NCBI GenBank assembly: GCA_902519465.1
Contig: CABYJW010000011.1
Coordinates: 1-32,708, forward strand
Reading direction: 5' to 3'
Source: an uncultured Pelagibacteraceae bacterium
GTDB taxonomy: Bacteria; Pseudomonadota; Alphaproteobacteria; Pelagibacterales; Pelagibacteraceae
DNA length: 32,708 bases
Part shown: positions 23,668 to 32,708 of the stretch, one piece after another
How the letters are laid out: every line of letters begins with the position of its first letter
How positions within the stretch are numbered: position 1 is the stretch's first letter
Made by a program: the position numbers and the translations under genes
Notes under the pieces: model-generated
Seen by the model: the letters and a program-made list of their open reading frames with translations, nothing else
What the model was told of the DNA's origin: nothing
Database searches by the model: none

Positions 23668-24982
23668 GCAAGAAGACAGAATTTTTAAAAATTTATATAA
23701 CGATCTGGGATCTAGTTTAAATGAATCTTTTAAAAGAGATGATTGGTCGAATACGAAAGAATTAATTTCTAAAGGTAAAGAGTGGATAATTAATGAAGTT
23801 AAACTTTCTGAACTAAGGGGAAGAGGAGGCGCCGGTTTTCCAACCGGTGTTAAATGGTCATTTGCTCCAAAAAAAGTAGGCTCAAGACCACATTACCTAA
23901 TTATCAATGCCGATGAGTCAGAACCAGGCACATGTAAGGATAGAGATATAATGAGGTTTGAACCACAAAAATTAATCGAGGGTTGTTTAATGACTGCTTA
24001 CGCAGTCAATGCACACAAATGTTATATTTATATTCGTGGCGAATATACAAAAGAGGGAGAGTATTTACAAAAAGCTATAGACGAAGCATATGAAAAAAAT
24101 TTAATTGGAAAGAACGCGTGTAATTCTGGTTGGGATTTGGACATTTATATTCATTATGGAGCCGGGGCATATATATGCGGAGAAGAAACTGCTTTGTTAG
24201 AAAGTCTTGAGGGAAACAAGGGTCAGCCAAGACTTAAACCACCTTTTCCAGCTTTAGTTGGATTATACGGCTGTCCAACAATTGTAAATAATGTTGAGAC
24301 TATTGCTGTGGTTCCAACAATTCTAAGGAGAGGAGCAAAATGGTTTGCTTCTTTGGGAAGACCTAAAAATACAGGCACTAAAATATTTTGCATATCAGGG
24401 AATGTAAACAAACCGTGCAACGTAGAAGAAGAAATGGGTATATCATTGAAAGATTTAATCGAAAAGCACGCAGGTGGAGTGATTGGCGGATGGGAAAATT
24501 TACAAGCTGTAATTCCCGGAGGATCTTCGATGCCTCTAATACCAAAAGCATCATGCGATACGCTTAAAATGGATTTTGACTCGCTTGTTGCTGAAAAAAG
24601 TGGATTAGGAACAGCTGGTGTTATTGTTATTAATAAAGATCAAGATATTTTAAAATGTATGGCAAGGATCGCTAGATTTTATAAACATGAAAGCTGTGGT
24701 CAATGTACTCCTTGTAGAGAAGGCTCTGGTTGGATGTGGAGAATTTTAGAAAGAGCAGCAAAAGGCGAAGCTACACACAAAGATATTGATTTACTATCAG
24801 ATGTTACAAAACAAATTGAGGGTCACACTATTTGTGCTTTTGGCGAAGGTTCTGCTTGGCCGGTACAAGGTCTACTTAGACACTTTAGAAAAGAAATAGA
24901 TAAGAGATGTTATTCTGAACCAATTATTAAAAAAAGAAAAAATATTCCGTATTTAGTTGATCAACATTTATTAGAAAAATAA
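23660..24982 (+). CDS. nuoF: NuoF, Complex I 51-kDa subunit (NADH and FMN binding, N3)
   Basis: Site of NADH oxidation. 440 residues. The FMN/NADH-binding loops [10 protein letters not shown] (54-63) and [20 protein letters not shown] (166-185) are intact. The 4Fe-4S cluster N3 ligands are C346, C349 and C352 ([11 protein letters not shown]) and C392 (HTICAFGEG). The start overlaps nuoE, and nuoG follows after 2 nt. Confidence 0.98.
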   Translation: MLKQEDRIFKNLYNDLGSSLNESFKRDDWSNTKELISKGKEWIINEVKLSELRGRGGAGFPTGVKWSFAPKKVGSRPHYLIINADESEPGTCKDRDIMRFEPQKLIEGCLMTAYAVNAHKCYIYIRGEYTKEGEYLQKAIDEAYEKNLIGKNACNSGWDLDIYIHYGAGAYICGEETALLESLEGNKGQPRLKPPFPALVGLYGCPTIVNNVETIAVVPTILRRGAKWFASLGRPKNTGTKIFCISGNVNKPCNVEEEMGISLKDLIEKHAGGVIGGWENLQAVIPGGSSMPLIPKASCDTLKMDFDSLVAEKSGLGTAGVIVINKDQDILKCMARIARFYKHESCGQCTPCREGSGWMWRILERAAKGEATHKDIDLLSDVTKQIEGHTICAFGEGSAWPVQGLLRHFRKEIDKRCYSEPIIKKRKNIPYLVDQHLLEK

Positions 24983-24984
24983 AT

Positions 24985-27033
24985 ATGCCAAAAATTACAG
25001 TTAATAATAAAGAGATTGAGTTTGAAAATGGGATGACCGTTTTACAGGCATGTGAACTTGCTGGTGCTGAAATTCCAAGGTTTTGCTACCACGAGCGTTT
25101 ATCAATAGCGGGAAATTGTAGAATGTGTTTGGTTGAAATGGAAAAATCTTCAAAACCAATTGCCTCTTGCGCAATGCCAGCTACAGAGGGAATGAAAATT
25201 AAAACTAACACTGAGAAAGTAGAAAAGGCTAGAAAAGGAGTTATGGAATTTTTATTAGCCAATCATCCTTTAGATTGCCCTGTGTGCGACCAGGGTGGAG
25301 AATGTGATTTACAAGATCAATCACTTTATTATGGGTTCGATAAATCAAGATTTAAAGAAAATAAAAGAAAAGTAAAAGACAAGTATATGGGTCCATTAAT
25401 AAAAACAATAATGACAAGGTGTATTCACTGTACTAGATGCGTAAGATTTGCAACAGAGGTTGCAGGAGTAACAGAGATAGGAGCGATTGGAAGAGGAGAG
25501 AACATGGAAATTACAACTTTCCTAGAAAAATCTATGGAGTCTGAGCTCTCAGCTAACGTTATCGATCTATGTCCAGTTGGTGCACTAACTTCAAAACCTT
25601 ATGCATTTGAAGCTAGACCGTGGGAGTTAAAAAAGACAGAAACTATAGATGTAATGGATGCAGTAGGTTCAAATATTAGAGTCGATACCTATGGATGGGA
25701 AGTGAAGCGGGTTTTACCGAGATTAAATGAAGAAATAAACGAGGAATGGATTTCAGACAAAACAAGATATGCATGTGATGGTCTGTTAAAACAAAGGATA
25801 GATAAACCTTTTAAAAGAGAAAACGGTAAATTAATCGAATGCTCTTGGGATGAAGCCTTAAATATAGTTGGTTCAAAAATAAAAGAGACAGCTAAAAATC
25901 AAATAGGCTTTCATGCTGGCGACATGTTAAGTATGGAAACAATTAATTCTTTAAAAGAGTTTGCAAAAAAACTAAGTATTCCAAACTATGAGTTTAGAGA
26001 GAAACCTTTTTATTTAAATTCTGATAATAAGATGAATTATATTTTTAATTCATCAATCAAAGGAATTGAAGAGTCTGACTGTATAGTGCTTATAGGCACA
26101 AACCCGAGACATGAGGCAACAATGTTGAATGCTAGAATTCGAAAAGCATTCGTAGCAAAGAAAATACCTATAATTTCTTTTGGTGACCCAGGCGATCTTA
26201 CTTATGATTATACTAATGCAGGAAATTCAACTGAGGATATAAAAAAACTATTAAACAAAGAAAATGAAACCAGTAAAATACTTCTTAATTCAAAAAAACC
26301 AATCATAATAATTGGGGAATCTGCGCTAGAACTTGAGTCAGCAAAGTTTATTTTACAAGGTATCAAAAAATTTTTGAAAGAAAATAATTTAATAAACGAT
26401 AACTGGAATGCATTTAATGTTCTACTACAAAATGCCTCTTCAGTGGGTGCGATTGATTTAGGTTTTTTTGAAAAAGATAATAGTTTTAACTTTTTTAACA
26501 AACTTAAAAATAATGAATTTAAACTATTGTACTTTGTAGGTTCAGATAATCTAGATTTTATAAAATCAAATGAATTTATTATTTATCAAGGTAGCCATGG
26601 CGATAGAATGGCTCAAATAGCAGATGTTATATTGCCTAGTCCGGCTTACACCGAACAGAATGGTATATTCATAAATTTAGAAGGAAGACTTCAAAAATCT
26701 AATAAATCAACATATCCACCCGGCTCATCCAAAGAGGACTGGAAGATATTCAATTTAATTTTAAACAACCTTCAAGAAGATGAAAAATTCAAAAATTTTG
26801 TAGAACTTAGAACTGATACTATTTCAAAAATTCAAAATCATACAGATTTTGATCTTTTACCAAAAAAAACTATCCAAGACTTAAAATTTGAATCGGGATC
26901 ATTTACAAATGAACCTATTTATGTGAAAGAAATAGATTATTATTTTAGCAACTCAATAGCTAGATCCTCTAAAACGATGAGTGATTGTAGGGCCGCCAGA
27001 TCAAAGAAACTTAACAAAATAACAGGAAGTTAA
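24985..27033 (+). CDS. nuoG: NuoG, Complex I 75-kDa subunit (N1b, N4, N5)
   Basis: 682 residues. The N-terminal ferredoxin-like domain binds 2Fe-2S N1b through C34, C45, C48 and C62. N5 uses H94, C98, C101 and C107 (HPLDCPVCDQGGEC). N4 uses C146, C149, C152 and C196. The rest is a molybdopterin-oxidoreductase-like domain without cofactor. The length and the lack of the extra cysteine set for cluster N7 match the mitochondrial/alphaproteobacterial form rather than the longer E. coli NuoG. The middle of the degenerate domain (about residues 330-550) looks the least conserved. Confidence 0.96.
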   Translation: MPKITVNNKEIEFENGMTVLQACELAGAEIPRFCYHERLSIAGNCRMCLVEMEKSSKPIASCAMPATEGMKIKTNTEKVEKARKGVMEFLLANHPLDCPVCDQGGECDLQDQSLYYGFDKSRFKENKRKVKDKYMGPLIKTIMTRCIHCTRCVRFATEVAGVTEIGAIGRGENMEITTFLEKSMESELSANVIDLCPVGALTSKPYAFEARPWELKKTETIDVMDAVGSNIRVDTYGWEVKRVLPRLNEEINEEWISDKTRYACDGLLKQRIDKPFKRENGKLIECSWDEALNIVGSKIKETAKNQIGFHAGDMLSMETINSLKEFAKKLSIPNYEFREKPFYLNSDNKMNYIFNSSIKGIEESDCIVLIGTNPRHEATMLNARIRKAFVAKKIPIISFGDPGDLTYDYTNAGNSTEDIKKLLNKENETSKILLNSKKPIIIIGESALELESAKFILQGIKKFLKENNLINDNWNAFNVLLQNASSVGAIDLGFFEKDNSFNFFNKLKNNEFKLLYFVGSDNLDFIKSNEFIIYQGSHGDRMAQIADVILPSPAYTEQNGIFINLEGRLQKSNKSTYPPGSSKEDWKIFNLILNNLQEDEKFKNFVELRTDTISKIQNHTDFDLLPKKTIQDLKFESGSFTNEPIYVKEIDYYFSNSIARSSKTMSDCRAARSKKLNKITGS

Positions 27034-27036
27034 TAT

Positions 27037-28032
27037 ATGGAAACTTTTCTACAAATATATAATGAGACATATAAAATTTTATTATTGCTAGTTCCAATAT
27101 TAGTATCTGTAGCATTAATCGTTTGGTTTGACAGGCGTGTCTGGGGTTTCGTGCAAAAAAGAAAAGGGCCTAATGTAGTTGGTCCGTTTGGTTTATTTCA
27201 AACATTAGCAGATGCACTAAAATATATTTTTAAAGAAATAATAATTCCTGCTAGCGCAAATAAAATTGTTTTTATTTTAGCACCAATCATAACAATGACA
27301 CTTGCTTTATCAGCCTGGGCTGTAATTCCATTAAGCGATAAGATGGTCATTTCAGACATTAATGTTGGTATACTTTATATTTTTGCAATTTCATCATTGA
27401 GCGTGTACGGAATTATTATGGGAGGTTGGGCTTCTAACTCCAAATATCCTTTTCTAGGAGCAATTAGATCTGCAGCTCAAATGGTATCTTACGAAGTTTC
27501 AATTGGGATAATAATAATTAATGTTTTACTTTGTGTAGGTTCTTTAAATTTAAAAGATATTGTAATGGCGCAACAAAATCTTTGGTTTGTAGTTCCACTA
27601 TTTCCTATGTTTGTTGTATTTTTTATATCTGCTTTAGCTGAAACTAATCGACCACCATTTGATTTACCTGAGGCTGAGGCAGAGCTGGTAGCTGGTTATC
27701 AAACTGAATATTCCGGAATGATGTATGCAATGTTTTGGCTTGGAGAGTATGCAAACATATTATTGTTGTGTGCCCTGGGCTCTATTCTCTTTTTAGGTGG
27801 CTGGTTATCACCAGTTGATATTTATCCTCTAAATGTAATACCAGGTATATTCTGGATGATATTTAAAATTTTAATATTATTTTTTATGTTTGCTTTAATA
27901 AAAGCAATTGTCCCAAGATATAGATACGATCAATTAATGAGACTAGGTTGGAAAATATTTCTTCCATTCTCATTAATATACGTTGTTCTTACAGCAAGTT
28001 TTTTAGTTTATTTTGATTTATTACCTAAATGA
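27037..28032 (+). CDS. nuoH: NuoH, Complex I membrane subunit H (ND1-like)
   Basis: 331 residues with about eight transmembrane helices, lining the quinone channel between the arms. Conserved pieces: [20 protein letters not shown] (33-52), the helix-loop with [12 protein letters not shown] (144-155), and the acidic loop [20 protein letters not shown] (201-220) thought to relay coupling from the quinone site. It starts 3 nt after nuoG. Confidence 0.97.
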   Translation: METFLQIYNETYKILLLLVPILVSVALIVWFDRRVWGFVQKRKGPNVVGPFGLFQTLADALKYIFKEIIIPASANKIVFILAPIITMTLALSAWAVIPLSDKMVISDINVGILYIFAISSLSVYGIIMGGWASNSKYPFLGAIRSAAQMVSYEVSIGIIIINVLLCVGSLNLKDIVMAQQNLWFVVPLFPMFVVFFISALAETNRPPFDLPEAEAELVAGYQTEYSGMMYAMFWLGEYANILLLCALGSILFLGGWLSPVDIYPLNVIPGIFWMIFKILILFFMFALIKAIVPRYRYDQLMRLGWKIFLPFSLIYVVLTASFLVYFDLLPK

Positions 28033-28041
28033 GGATTTGAA

Positions 28042-28527
28042 ATGAAGTTAAATAGATTTTTTAAAATTATTTTTTTATCAGAATTTATTAAAGCTATTTT
28101 TATAGCCATTAAAGAGATTTTTAGTAAAAAGAAAACAATCAATTATCCTTTTGAAAAAGGAAAAATAAGCCCAAGGTTTAGAGGCGAACACGCTCTCAGA
28201 AGATACCCAAATGGAGAAGAAAGATGCATTGCATGTAAATTGTGTGAGGCTGTATGTCCAGCTCAAGCAATTACTATTGAAAACGAAGAGAGAAGCGATG
28301 GAAGCAGAAAAACAACAAGATATGATATTGATATGCTTAAATGTATCTATTGTGGCTTATGTGAAGAATCATGTCCGGTTGATGCAATCGTCCAGGGTCC
28401 AAACTTTGAATTTTCAACAGAAACACGAGAAGAACTTTATTACAATAAAGAAAAACTTCTAGAAAATGGAGATAGATGGGAATCGGTTCTAGCAGAAAAC
28501 ATAAAACTGGATAAACCTTATAGGTAA
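28042..28527 (+). CDS. nuoI: NuoI, Complex I 23-kDa ferredoxin subunit (N6a, N6b)
   Basis: 161 residues with two 4Fe-4S motifs: C62, C65, C68, C72 ([12 protein letters not shown]) and C101, C104, C107, C111 ([12 protein letters not shown]). The last Cys of each motif ligates the opposite cluster, as in 8Fe ferredoxins. The amphipathic N-terminus anchors it to the membrane arm. A Shine-Dalgarno-like GAGGA lies about 6 nt before the ATG, one of the few in the operon. Confidence 0.97.
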   Translation: MKLNRFFKIIFLSEFIKAIFIAIKEIFSKKKTINYPFEKGKISPRFRGEHALRRYPNGEERCIACKLCEAVCPAQAITIENEERSDGSRKTTRYDIDMLKCIYCGLCEESCPVDAIVQGPNFEFSTETREELYYNKEKLLENGDRWESVLAENIKLDKPYR

Positions 28528-28532
28528 TTTTA

Positions 28533-29165
28533 ATGATTGCTCATGCATTATTTTTTTACTTTTTTTCAATTATAGCAATCGTATCAGCAATTTTCGTAAT
28601 AGTTTCTAGAAATACAGTGCACGCAGTATTTTTTCTAATATTAGACTTCATTTCTATAGCATGCTTATTCATTATGATTGGAGCAGAATTTTTAGGTATG
28701 ATGATGCTCATCGTTTATGTTGGTGCTGTAGCTGTTCTTTTTCTATTTGTTGTTATGTTAATGAATGTGACAGAACAAAAATTATCTTGGTTTAGAGGAA
28801 CTAAAAAGACAGGACACATACCAGTTGGACTTATTATTGGAACAGTAATTCTATTAGAACTTATTGTTATTGTGGGTGGTTGGAGATATAGAGACTCATT
28901 TTCTGAAACTGAGTTTTTATCCTTTAATAGTGAATTTACAAATACCCACATGATTGGAAATGTAATGTATACAGATTTTATACATTTGTTTCAGATATCT
29001 GGAATAATACTCTTATTAGCTATGATTGGTGCAATTGTTTTAACTTATAGAAAAAGAGAGGGAGTTAAATCACAAAGCTACATTAAACAAATTTCTAGAG
29101 AGAGAGAGGACTCTGTTCAACTCAAAGATGTTGAATTTGATAAAGGAGTGAAACTTGATGATTGA
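28533..29165 (+). CDS. nuoJ: NuoJ, Complex I membrane subunit J (ND6-like)
   Basis: 210 residues, five transmembrane helices. The conserved third helix [24 protein letters not shown] is intact, including its pi-bulge-forming [11 protein letters not shown]6 genes vary strongly in length. This one has an extra polar C-terminal tail (about residues 178-210) after the last helix. It overlaps nuoK by 8 nt. Confidence 0.95.
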   Translation: MIAHALFFYFFSIIAIVSAIFVIVSRNTVHAVFFLILDFISIACLFIMIGAEFLGMMMLIVYVGAVAVLFLFVVMLMNVTEQKLSWFRGTKKTGHIPVGLIIGTVILLELIVIVGGWRYRDSFSETEFLSFNSEFTNTHMIGNVMYTDFIHLFQISGIILLLAMIGAIVLTYRKREGVKSQSYIKQISREREDSVQLKDVEFDKGVKLDD

Positions 29166-29469
29166 AATTGGTTTAGGACATTATTTAACCTTGGGAGCTA
29201 TAATTTTTTCATTAGGAACTCTTGGCATATTCTTGAATAGAAAAAACGTTATAGTTATTTTAATGTCAGTAGAACTAATTCTTTTAGCGGTAAATATAAA
29301 TCTAGTTTCGTTTTCTATTTATCTTCAAGATATTACAGGGCAGATTTTTACAATGCTCATACTTACTGTAGCAGCTGCAGAAGCTGCAATAGGTTTAGCT
29401 ATCATTGTATCTTACTATAGAAACAAAGGTTCAATCAGGGTTGAAGAAATTGATGAGATGAAAGGTTAA
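29158..29469 (+). CDS. nuoK: NuoK, Complex I membrane subunit K (ND4L-like)
   Basis: 103 residues and three transmembrane helices. The two membrane glutamates needed for proton transfer are E39 ([13 protein letters not shown]) and E75 ([11 protein letters not shown]), 36 apart as in E. coli. The start is taken at ATG 29158. A TTG one codon earlier (29155) is also possible. An AAGGAG Shine-Dalgarno at 29143-29148 is 9 nt before the ATG. The overlap with nuoJ is ATGATTGA. Confidence 0.95.
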   Translation: MIEIGLGHYLTLGAIIFSLGTLGIFLNRKNVIVILMSVELILLAVNINLVSFSIYLQDITGQIFTMLILTVAAAEAAIGLAIIVSYYRNKGSIRVEEIDEMKG

Positions 29470-31380
29470 ATGGAATACGCAATTTTATTTTTACCATTAA
29501 TAGGGGCCTTACTAGGTTATGTAATTAAAGTATTTGGAGATATCTACTCAGAGATAGTCACAACTTTATTTGTCTCAGCAGCTGCAATTCTCTCAATAAT
29601 TTTATTTTATAATGGAATTGTTTTTGAGGACTACGGGAATTACAAAATTTATCAGTGGATAGCATCAGGAAAATTTGTAGTTAACGCATCAATTAATATT
29701 GATCCTCTTTCAAGTATTATGCTTGTAGTTGTGTCAGTTGTCTCTGCTTTGGTTCATATTTACTCAATTGGATATATGTCCCATGATCCTGATAAACCTC
29801 GGTTCATGTGTTATTTGTCTTTGTTCACTTTCGCGATGTTTACATTGGTGGTATCAGATAACTTTTTACAATTATTTTTTGGTTGGGAAGGGGTTGGTTT
29901 ATGTTCATATCTGCTAATTGGATTTTGGCATAAAAAAAATTCAGCTAACAATGCAGCTATTAAAGCATTTATTGTAAATAGAATAGGTGATTTTGGTTTT
30001 GCAATTGGAATATTCTTAATATTTATATTTTTTGGCACCTTAAATTATGAGGAAGTATTTACATTAGCTCCAAATTTTGCAGACACAGAAATTAATTTTT
30101 TAGGGTTAGAAGTTAATTTAATAACTGTTACCTGTTTATTTCTATTTATTGGTGCGATGGGCAAATCAGCTCAATTTTTTTTACACACATGGCTACCAGA
30201 CGCAATGGAAGGACCTACACCAGTATCAGCTTTAATTCACGCTGCAACAATGGTTACTGCAGGTGTTTTTTTAGTAGTTAGATGTTCACCAATTTTTGAA
30301 TACTCTCAAGTAGCTTTAAATTTTGTGGCTATTGTTGGAATGATCACAGCACTTTTTGCAGCATCTGTTGCTATCGTGCAAAATGATATTAAAAAAATAA
30401 TTGCGTATTCAACTTGCAGTCAGCTTGGGTATATGTTTTTTGCTGCAGGTGTTGGTGCATATCACGTTGCAATTTTTCATTTATTTACCCATGCTTTTTT
30501 TAAAGCCTTGTTGTTTTTAGGATCAGGGTCTGTAATTCATTCATTAAATGATGAACAAGATGTTAGGAATATGGGTGACCTTTGGAAAAAAATGCCAGTT
30601 ACTTGGTTCGCTATGGTTGTTGGCACACTAGCCTTAACTGGCTTCCCTTTTCTCTCTGGTTTTTATTCAAAAGATGCAATCATCGAATTTGCTTTTATAA
30701 GAGGTACAAATGTTGGATATTTTGCAGCTGCAATTGGAATCATGACCGCTGTCTTAACTGCTCTATACTCGTGGAGATTAATTTTCAAAACTTTTCACGG
30801 AAAATTTAACAATAAAAACTTATCAAAATCAGAGATTCATGAGTCAGGACTGACTATTACCATTCCTCTTTTACTACTGGTAGTTGGTTCAATTTTTTCA
30901 GGTTTTTTATTTAAAGAATTTTTAATAGGTCACAACTATAATAATTTTTGGAGAGATTCTGTTCTGATACTTGAAAAATTTGATCATTCAGATATTCCTC
31001 TTTGGCTTTTAGTAATAACTCCTTTTTTTGTTACAGTTCTTATTCCTATTTCCTTTTATTTATATATTAAAAAAACAAAAATATTAGAGGAAGTTGTCAT
31101 AAAATATAAATCTTTGTATAACTTCCTTTTAAACAAATGGTATTTTGATGAATTGTATAATCAGATAATAATAAAGCCCACAAAATTTATTGGATCTTTT
31201 TTTTGGGAAAAGGGTGATATCAAAATTATCGATAGATTAGGTCCTGACGGCATATCTAAAATAATTAAAATTATATCTAACAAATCAAGCAAATTCCAAA
31301 GTGGTTATATTTATGATTATGCATTCATAATGTTAATTGGCCTTTCTTTGCTTTTAACTTTTTTTATATTCTATAAATGA
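29470..31380 (+). CDS. nuoL: NuoL, Complex I antiporter-like subunit L (ND5-like)
   Basis: 636 residues, the largest proton-pumping subunit, with about 16 membrane helices and a lateral amphipathic helix near the C-terminus (about 535-600). E140 in [18 protein letters not shown] and K231 in [16 protein letters not shown] are the channel Glu and Lys of antiporter-like subunits. [22 protein letters not shown] (239-260) is the family signature. It begins directly after the nuoK stop codon and overlaps nuoM by 4 nt (ATGA). Confidence 0.97.
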   Translation: MEYAILFLPLIGALLGYVIKVFGDIYSEIVTTLFVSAAAILSIILFYNGIVFEDYGNYKIYQWIASGKFVVNASINIDPLSSIMLVVVSVVSALVHIYSIGYMSHDPDKPRFMCYLSLFTFAMFTLVVSDNFLQLFFGWEGVGLCSYLLIGFWHKKNSANNAAIKAFIVNRIGDFGFAIGIFLIFIFFGTLNYEEVFTLAPNFADTEINFLGLEVNLITVTCLFLFIGAMGKSAQFFLHTWLPDAMEGPTPVSALIHAATMVTAGVFLVVRCSPIFEYSQVALNFVAIVGMITALFAASVAIVQNDIKKIIAYSTCSQLGYMFFAAGVGAYHVAIFHLFTHAFFKALLFLGSGSVIHSLNDEQDVRNMGDLWKKMPVTWFAMVVGTLALTGFPFLSGFYSKDAIIEFAFIRGTNVGYFAAAIGIMTAVLTALYSWRLIFKTFHGKFNNKNLSKSEIHESGLTITIPLLLLVVGSIFSGFLFKEFLIGHNYNNFWRDSVLILEKFDHSDIPLWLLVITPFFVTVLIPISFYLYIKKTKILEEVVIKYKSLYNFLLNKWYFDELYNQIIIKPTKFIGSFFWEKGDIKIIDRLGPDGISKIIKIISNKSSKFQSGYIYDYAFIMLIGLSLLLTFFIFYK

Positions 31381-32708
31381 ACTTTCCAATTTTATCAGCT
31401 ATAACTTTTATTCCTATAATAGGTGCATTATTTGTTTTTTTAACAAGAAGTGAAAAAGATGAAAAAAATTCTAGTGTAATATATATTTCAATATTTACTA
31501 GCATTGTTAATTTTTTTATAATTTTATTTGTTTGGTATTCTATTGACAAAACGACGTCTGACTTTCAATTTGTTGAAGAATACAACTGGATAAGTGGTTT
31601 AATAAAGTTTAAATTTGGTATAGATGGGATATCAATTTTATTTATTTTACTAACTGCTTTTATCATTCCTATTTGTATTTTTTCATGTATTAACAGCGTT
31701 AAAACTCGTCTTAAGGAATTTTTAATAGCACTTCTTGTTTTAGAAACTTTTATTATAGGAGTTTTCTGTTCTTTAGATCTAGTTATTTTTTATCTATTTT
31801 TTGAAGCAGGCTTGATACCAATGTTTTTAATTATTGGTATTTGGGGAGGACCAAGAAAGGTTTATTCAGCATTTAAATTTTTCTTATTTACACTTTTAGG
31901 GTCAGTTTTAATGTTGGTTGCAATAATAACAATTTATTGGATCTCCGGTACAACTGATATAACAGAGATTTATCAAATGGGAATACCATCAGAGTACCAA
32001 TATTTATTATGGTTAGCATTTTTTAGTTCTTTTGCAGTCAAATTGCCAATGTGGCCAGTTCATACCTGGCTTCCAGATGCTCATGTTGAAGCACCAACAG
32101 CTGGGTCAGTGGTATTAGCTGCAATTTTACTAAAAATGGGCGGATATGGTTTCATTAGATTTTCAGTTGGTTTGTTTCCAGTAGCTTCAGAATATTTCAC
32201 ACCTCTAATTTTTTCCTTAAGTGTAATAGCTGTAATTTACACATCTTTAATAGCCTTAATGCAAAAAGATATGAAAAAATTGATAGCGTATTCATCTGTT
32301 GCACATATGGGATATGTAACAATAGGAATTTTTACTTTTAATAAACAAGGTATCGAAGGAAGCATTGTGCAAATGTTTAGTCATGGTTTAATTTCTGCCG
32401 CTCTTTTTTTAAGTGTTGGGGTTCTTTATGACAGAACACATTCAAGGCTAATAAAAACATATGGAGGTATAGCAAATTTCATGCCCAAATATTCATTTCT
32501 TTTTATGATCTTTGTTTTAGGTACATTAGGTTTACCCGGTACAAGCGGTTTTGTTGGAGAGTTTTTAGTTTTAGTGGGAGTCTTTAAAGTAAATTATTTA
32601 GTCGCAATCCTTGCAAGTATCGGAGTTATATTGGCTGCAGCATATATTTTATGGCTTTACAAAAGAGTAGTTTTTGGAAAAATGGAGAATGTTCAATTAA
32701 AAAAGATA
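31377..32708 (+). CDS. nuoM: NuoM, Complex I antiporter-like subunit M (ND4-like), 3' end cut by the window
   Basis: The frame opens at ATG 31377, overlapping the nuoL stop, and stays open to the window end (444 codons seen; the full protein is usually near 490-510). E143 in [17 protein letters not shown] and K222 in [27 protein letters not shown] (read in two pieces) are the conserved proton-channel residues. FFEAGLIPM and [17 protein letters not shown] are typical ND4 segments. nuoN is expected just downstream, outside the window. Confidence 0.96.
   Translation, partial: MNFPILSAITFIPIIGALFVFLTRSEKDEKNSSVIYISIFTSIVNFFIILFVWYSIDKTTSDFQFVEEYNWISGLIKFKFGIDGISILFILLTAFIIPICIFSCINSVKTRLKEFLIALLVLETFIIGVFCSLDLVIFYLFFEAGLIPMFLIIGIWGGPRKVYSAFKFFLFTLLGSVLMLVAIITIYWISGTTDITEIYQMGIPSEYQYLLWLAFFSSFAVKLPMWPVHTWLPDAHVEAPTAGSVVLAAILLKMGGYGFIRFSVGLFPVASEYFTPLIFSLSVIAVIYTSLIALMQKDMKKLIAYSSVAHMGYVTIGIFTFNKQGIEGSIVQMFSHGLISAALFLSVGVLYDRTHSRLIKTYGGIANFMPKYSFLFMIFVLGTLGLPGTSGFVGEFLVLVGVFKVNYLVAILASIGVILAAAYILWLYKRVVFGKMENVQLKKI

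Noticed and set aside
1..32708. Mobile elements, CRISPR arrays, phage or toxin-antitoxin genes
   Set aside because: Searched by eye for transposase or integrase motifs, spaced repeats and small paired genes; none found. The tRNA genes show no flanking direct repeat suggestive of an attachment site.

Overview
The window is very AT-rich and densely coded. It has almost no intergenic space, many 4-11 nt gene overlaps and few Shine-Dalgarno sequences. Gene content and protein style point to a free-living, genome-streamlined marine alphaproteobacterium of the SAR11 / Pelagibacterales type. The supporting signs are an alphaproteobacterial-style nuo operon with separate nuoC and nuoD, a SUF operon with SufU and SufT, and a tig-clpP-clpX-lon block. 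This placement rests on pattern recognition; no database search was possible.

Layout. (1) 1-3200, + strand: the end of a SUF iron-sulfur assembly operon (sufD 3' part, sufS, sufU, sufT, an A-type carrier, and a 60-aa basic protein of unknown function). (2) 3210-5401, - strand: a small NTF2-like protein, a small predicted secreted protein, and type I glutamine synthetase glnA. The 117-nt gap upstream of glnA carries three copies of a 9-mer and a hairpin next to the ribosome binding site. (3) 5519-8790, + strand: NAD(P)HX dehydratase nnrD, a YbaK-type tRNA-editing protein, a DMT-family permease and a MraY/WecA-family glycosyl-phosphate transferase, tightly coupled. (4) 8825-14691, + strand: tRNA-Leu(UAG) followed after only six bases by trigger factor, then clpP, clpX and lon, a protein-folding and quality-control block. 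(5) 14739-17282, + strand: an 847-aa protein that joins a nucleotide-sugar SDR, a cupin and a zinc-dependent sugar C-methyltransferase. (6) 17285-19990, - strand: a 69-aa protein, acetoacetyl-CoA synthetase, and a zinc-ribbon membrane protein. (7) 20092-20247: tRNA-Val(UAC) and tRNA-Asp(GUC), two bases apart. (8) 20392 to the window end: nuoA-M of NADH:quinone oxidoreductase (Complex I). nuoM is cut by the window edge and nuoN must lie beyond it.

Most of the window is housekeeping: Fe-S assembly (which supplies the nine or so clusters of Complex I), nitrogen assimilation, metabolite repair, proteostasis and respiration. I see no CRISPR array, insertion sequence, prophage, integrase or toxin-antitoxin pair, and no gap longer than 300 bases. 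I did not find a convincing undescribed multi-gene system. The items most worth a second look are the three-domain sugar-modifying fusion protein, the glnA leader, and the tRNA-Leu/trigger-factor junction.
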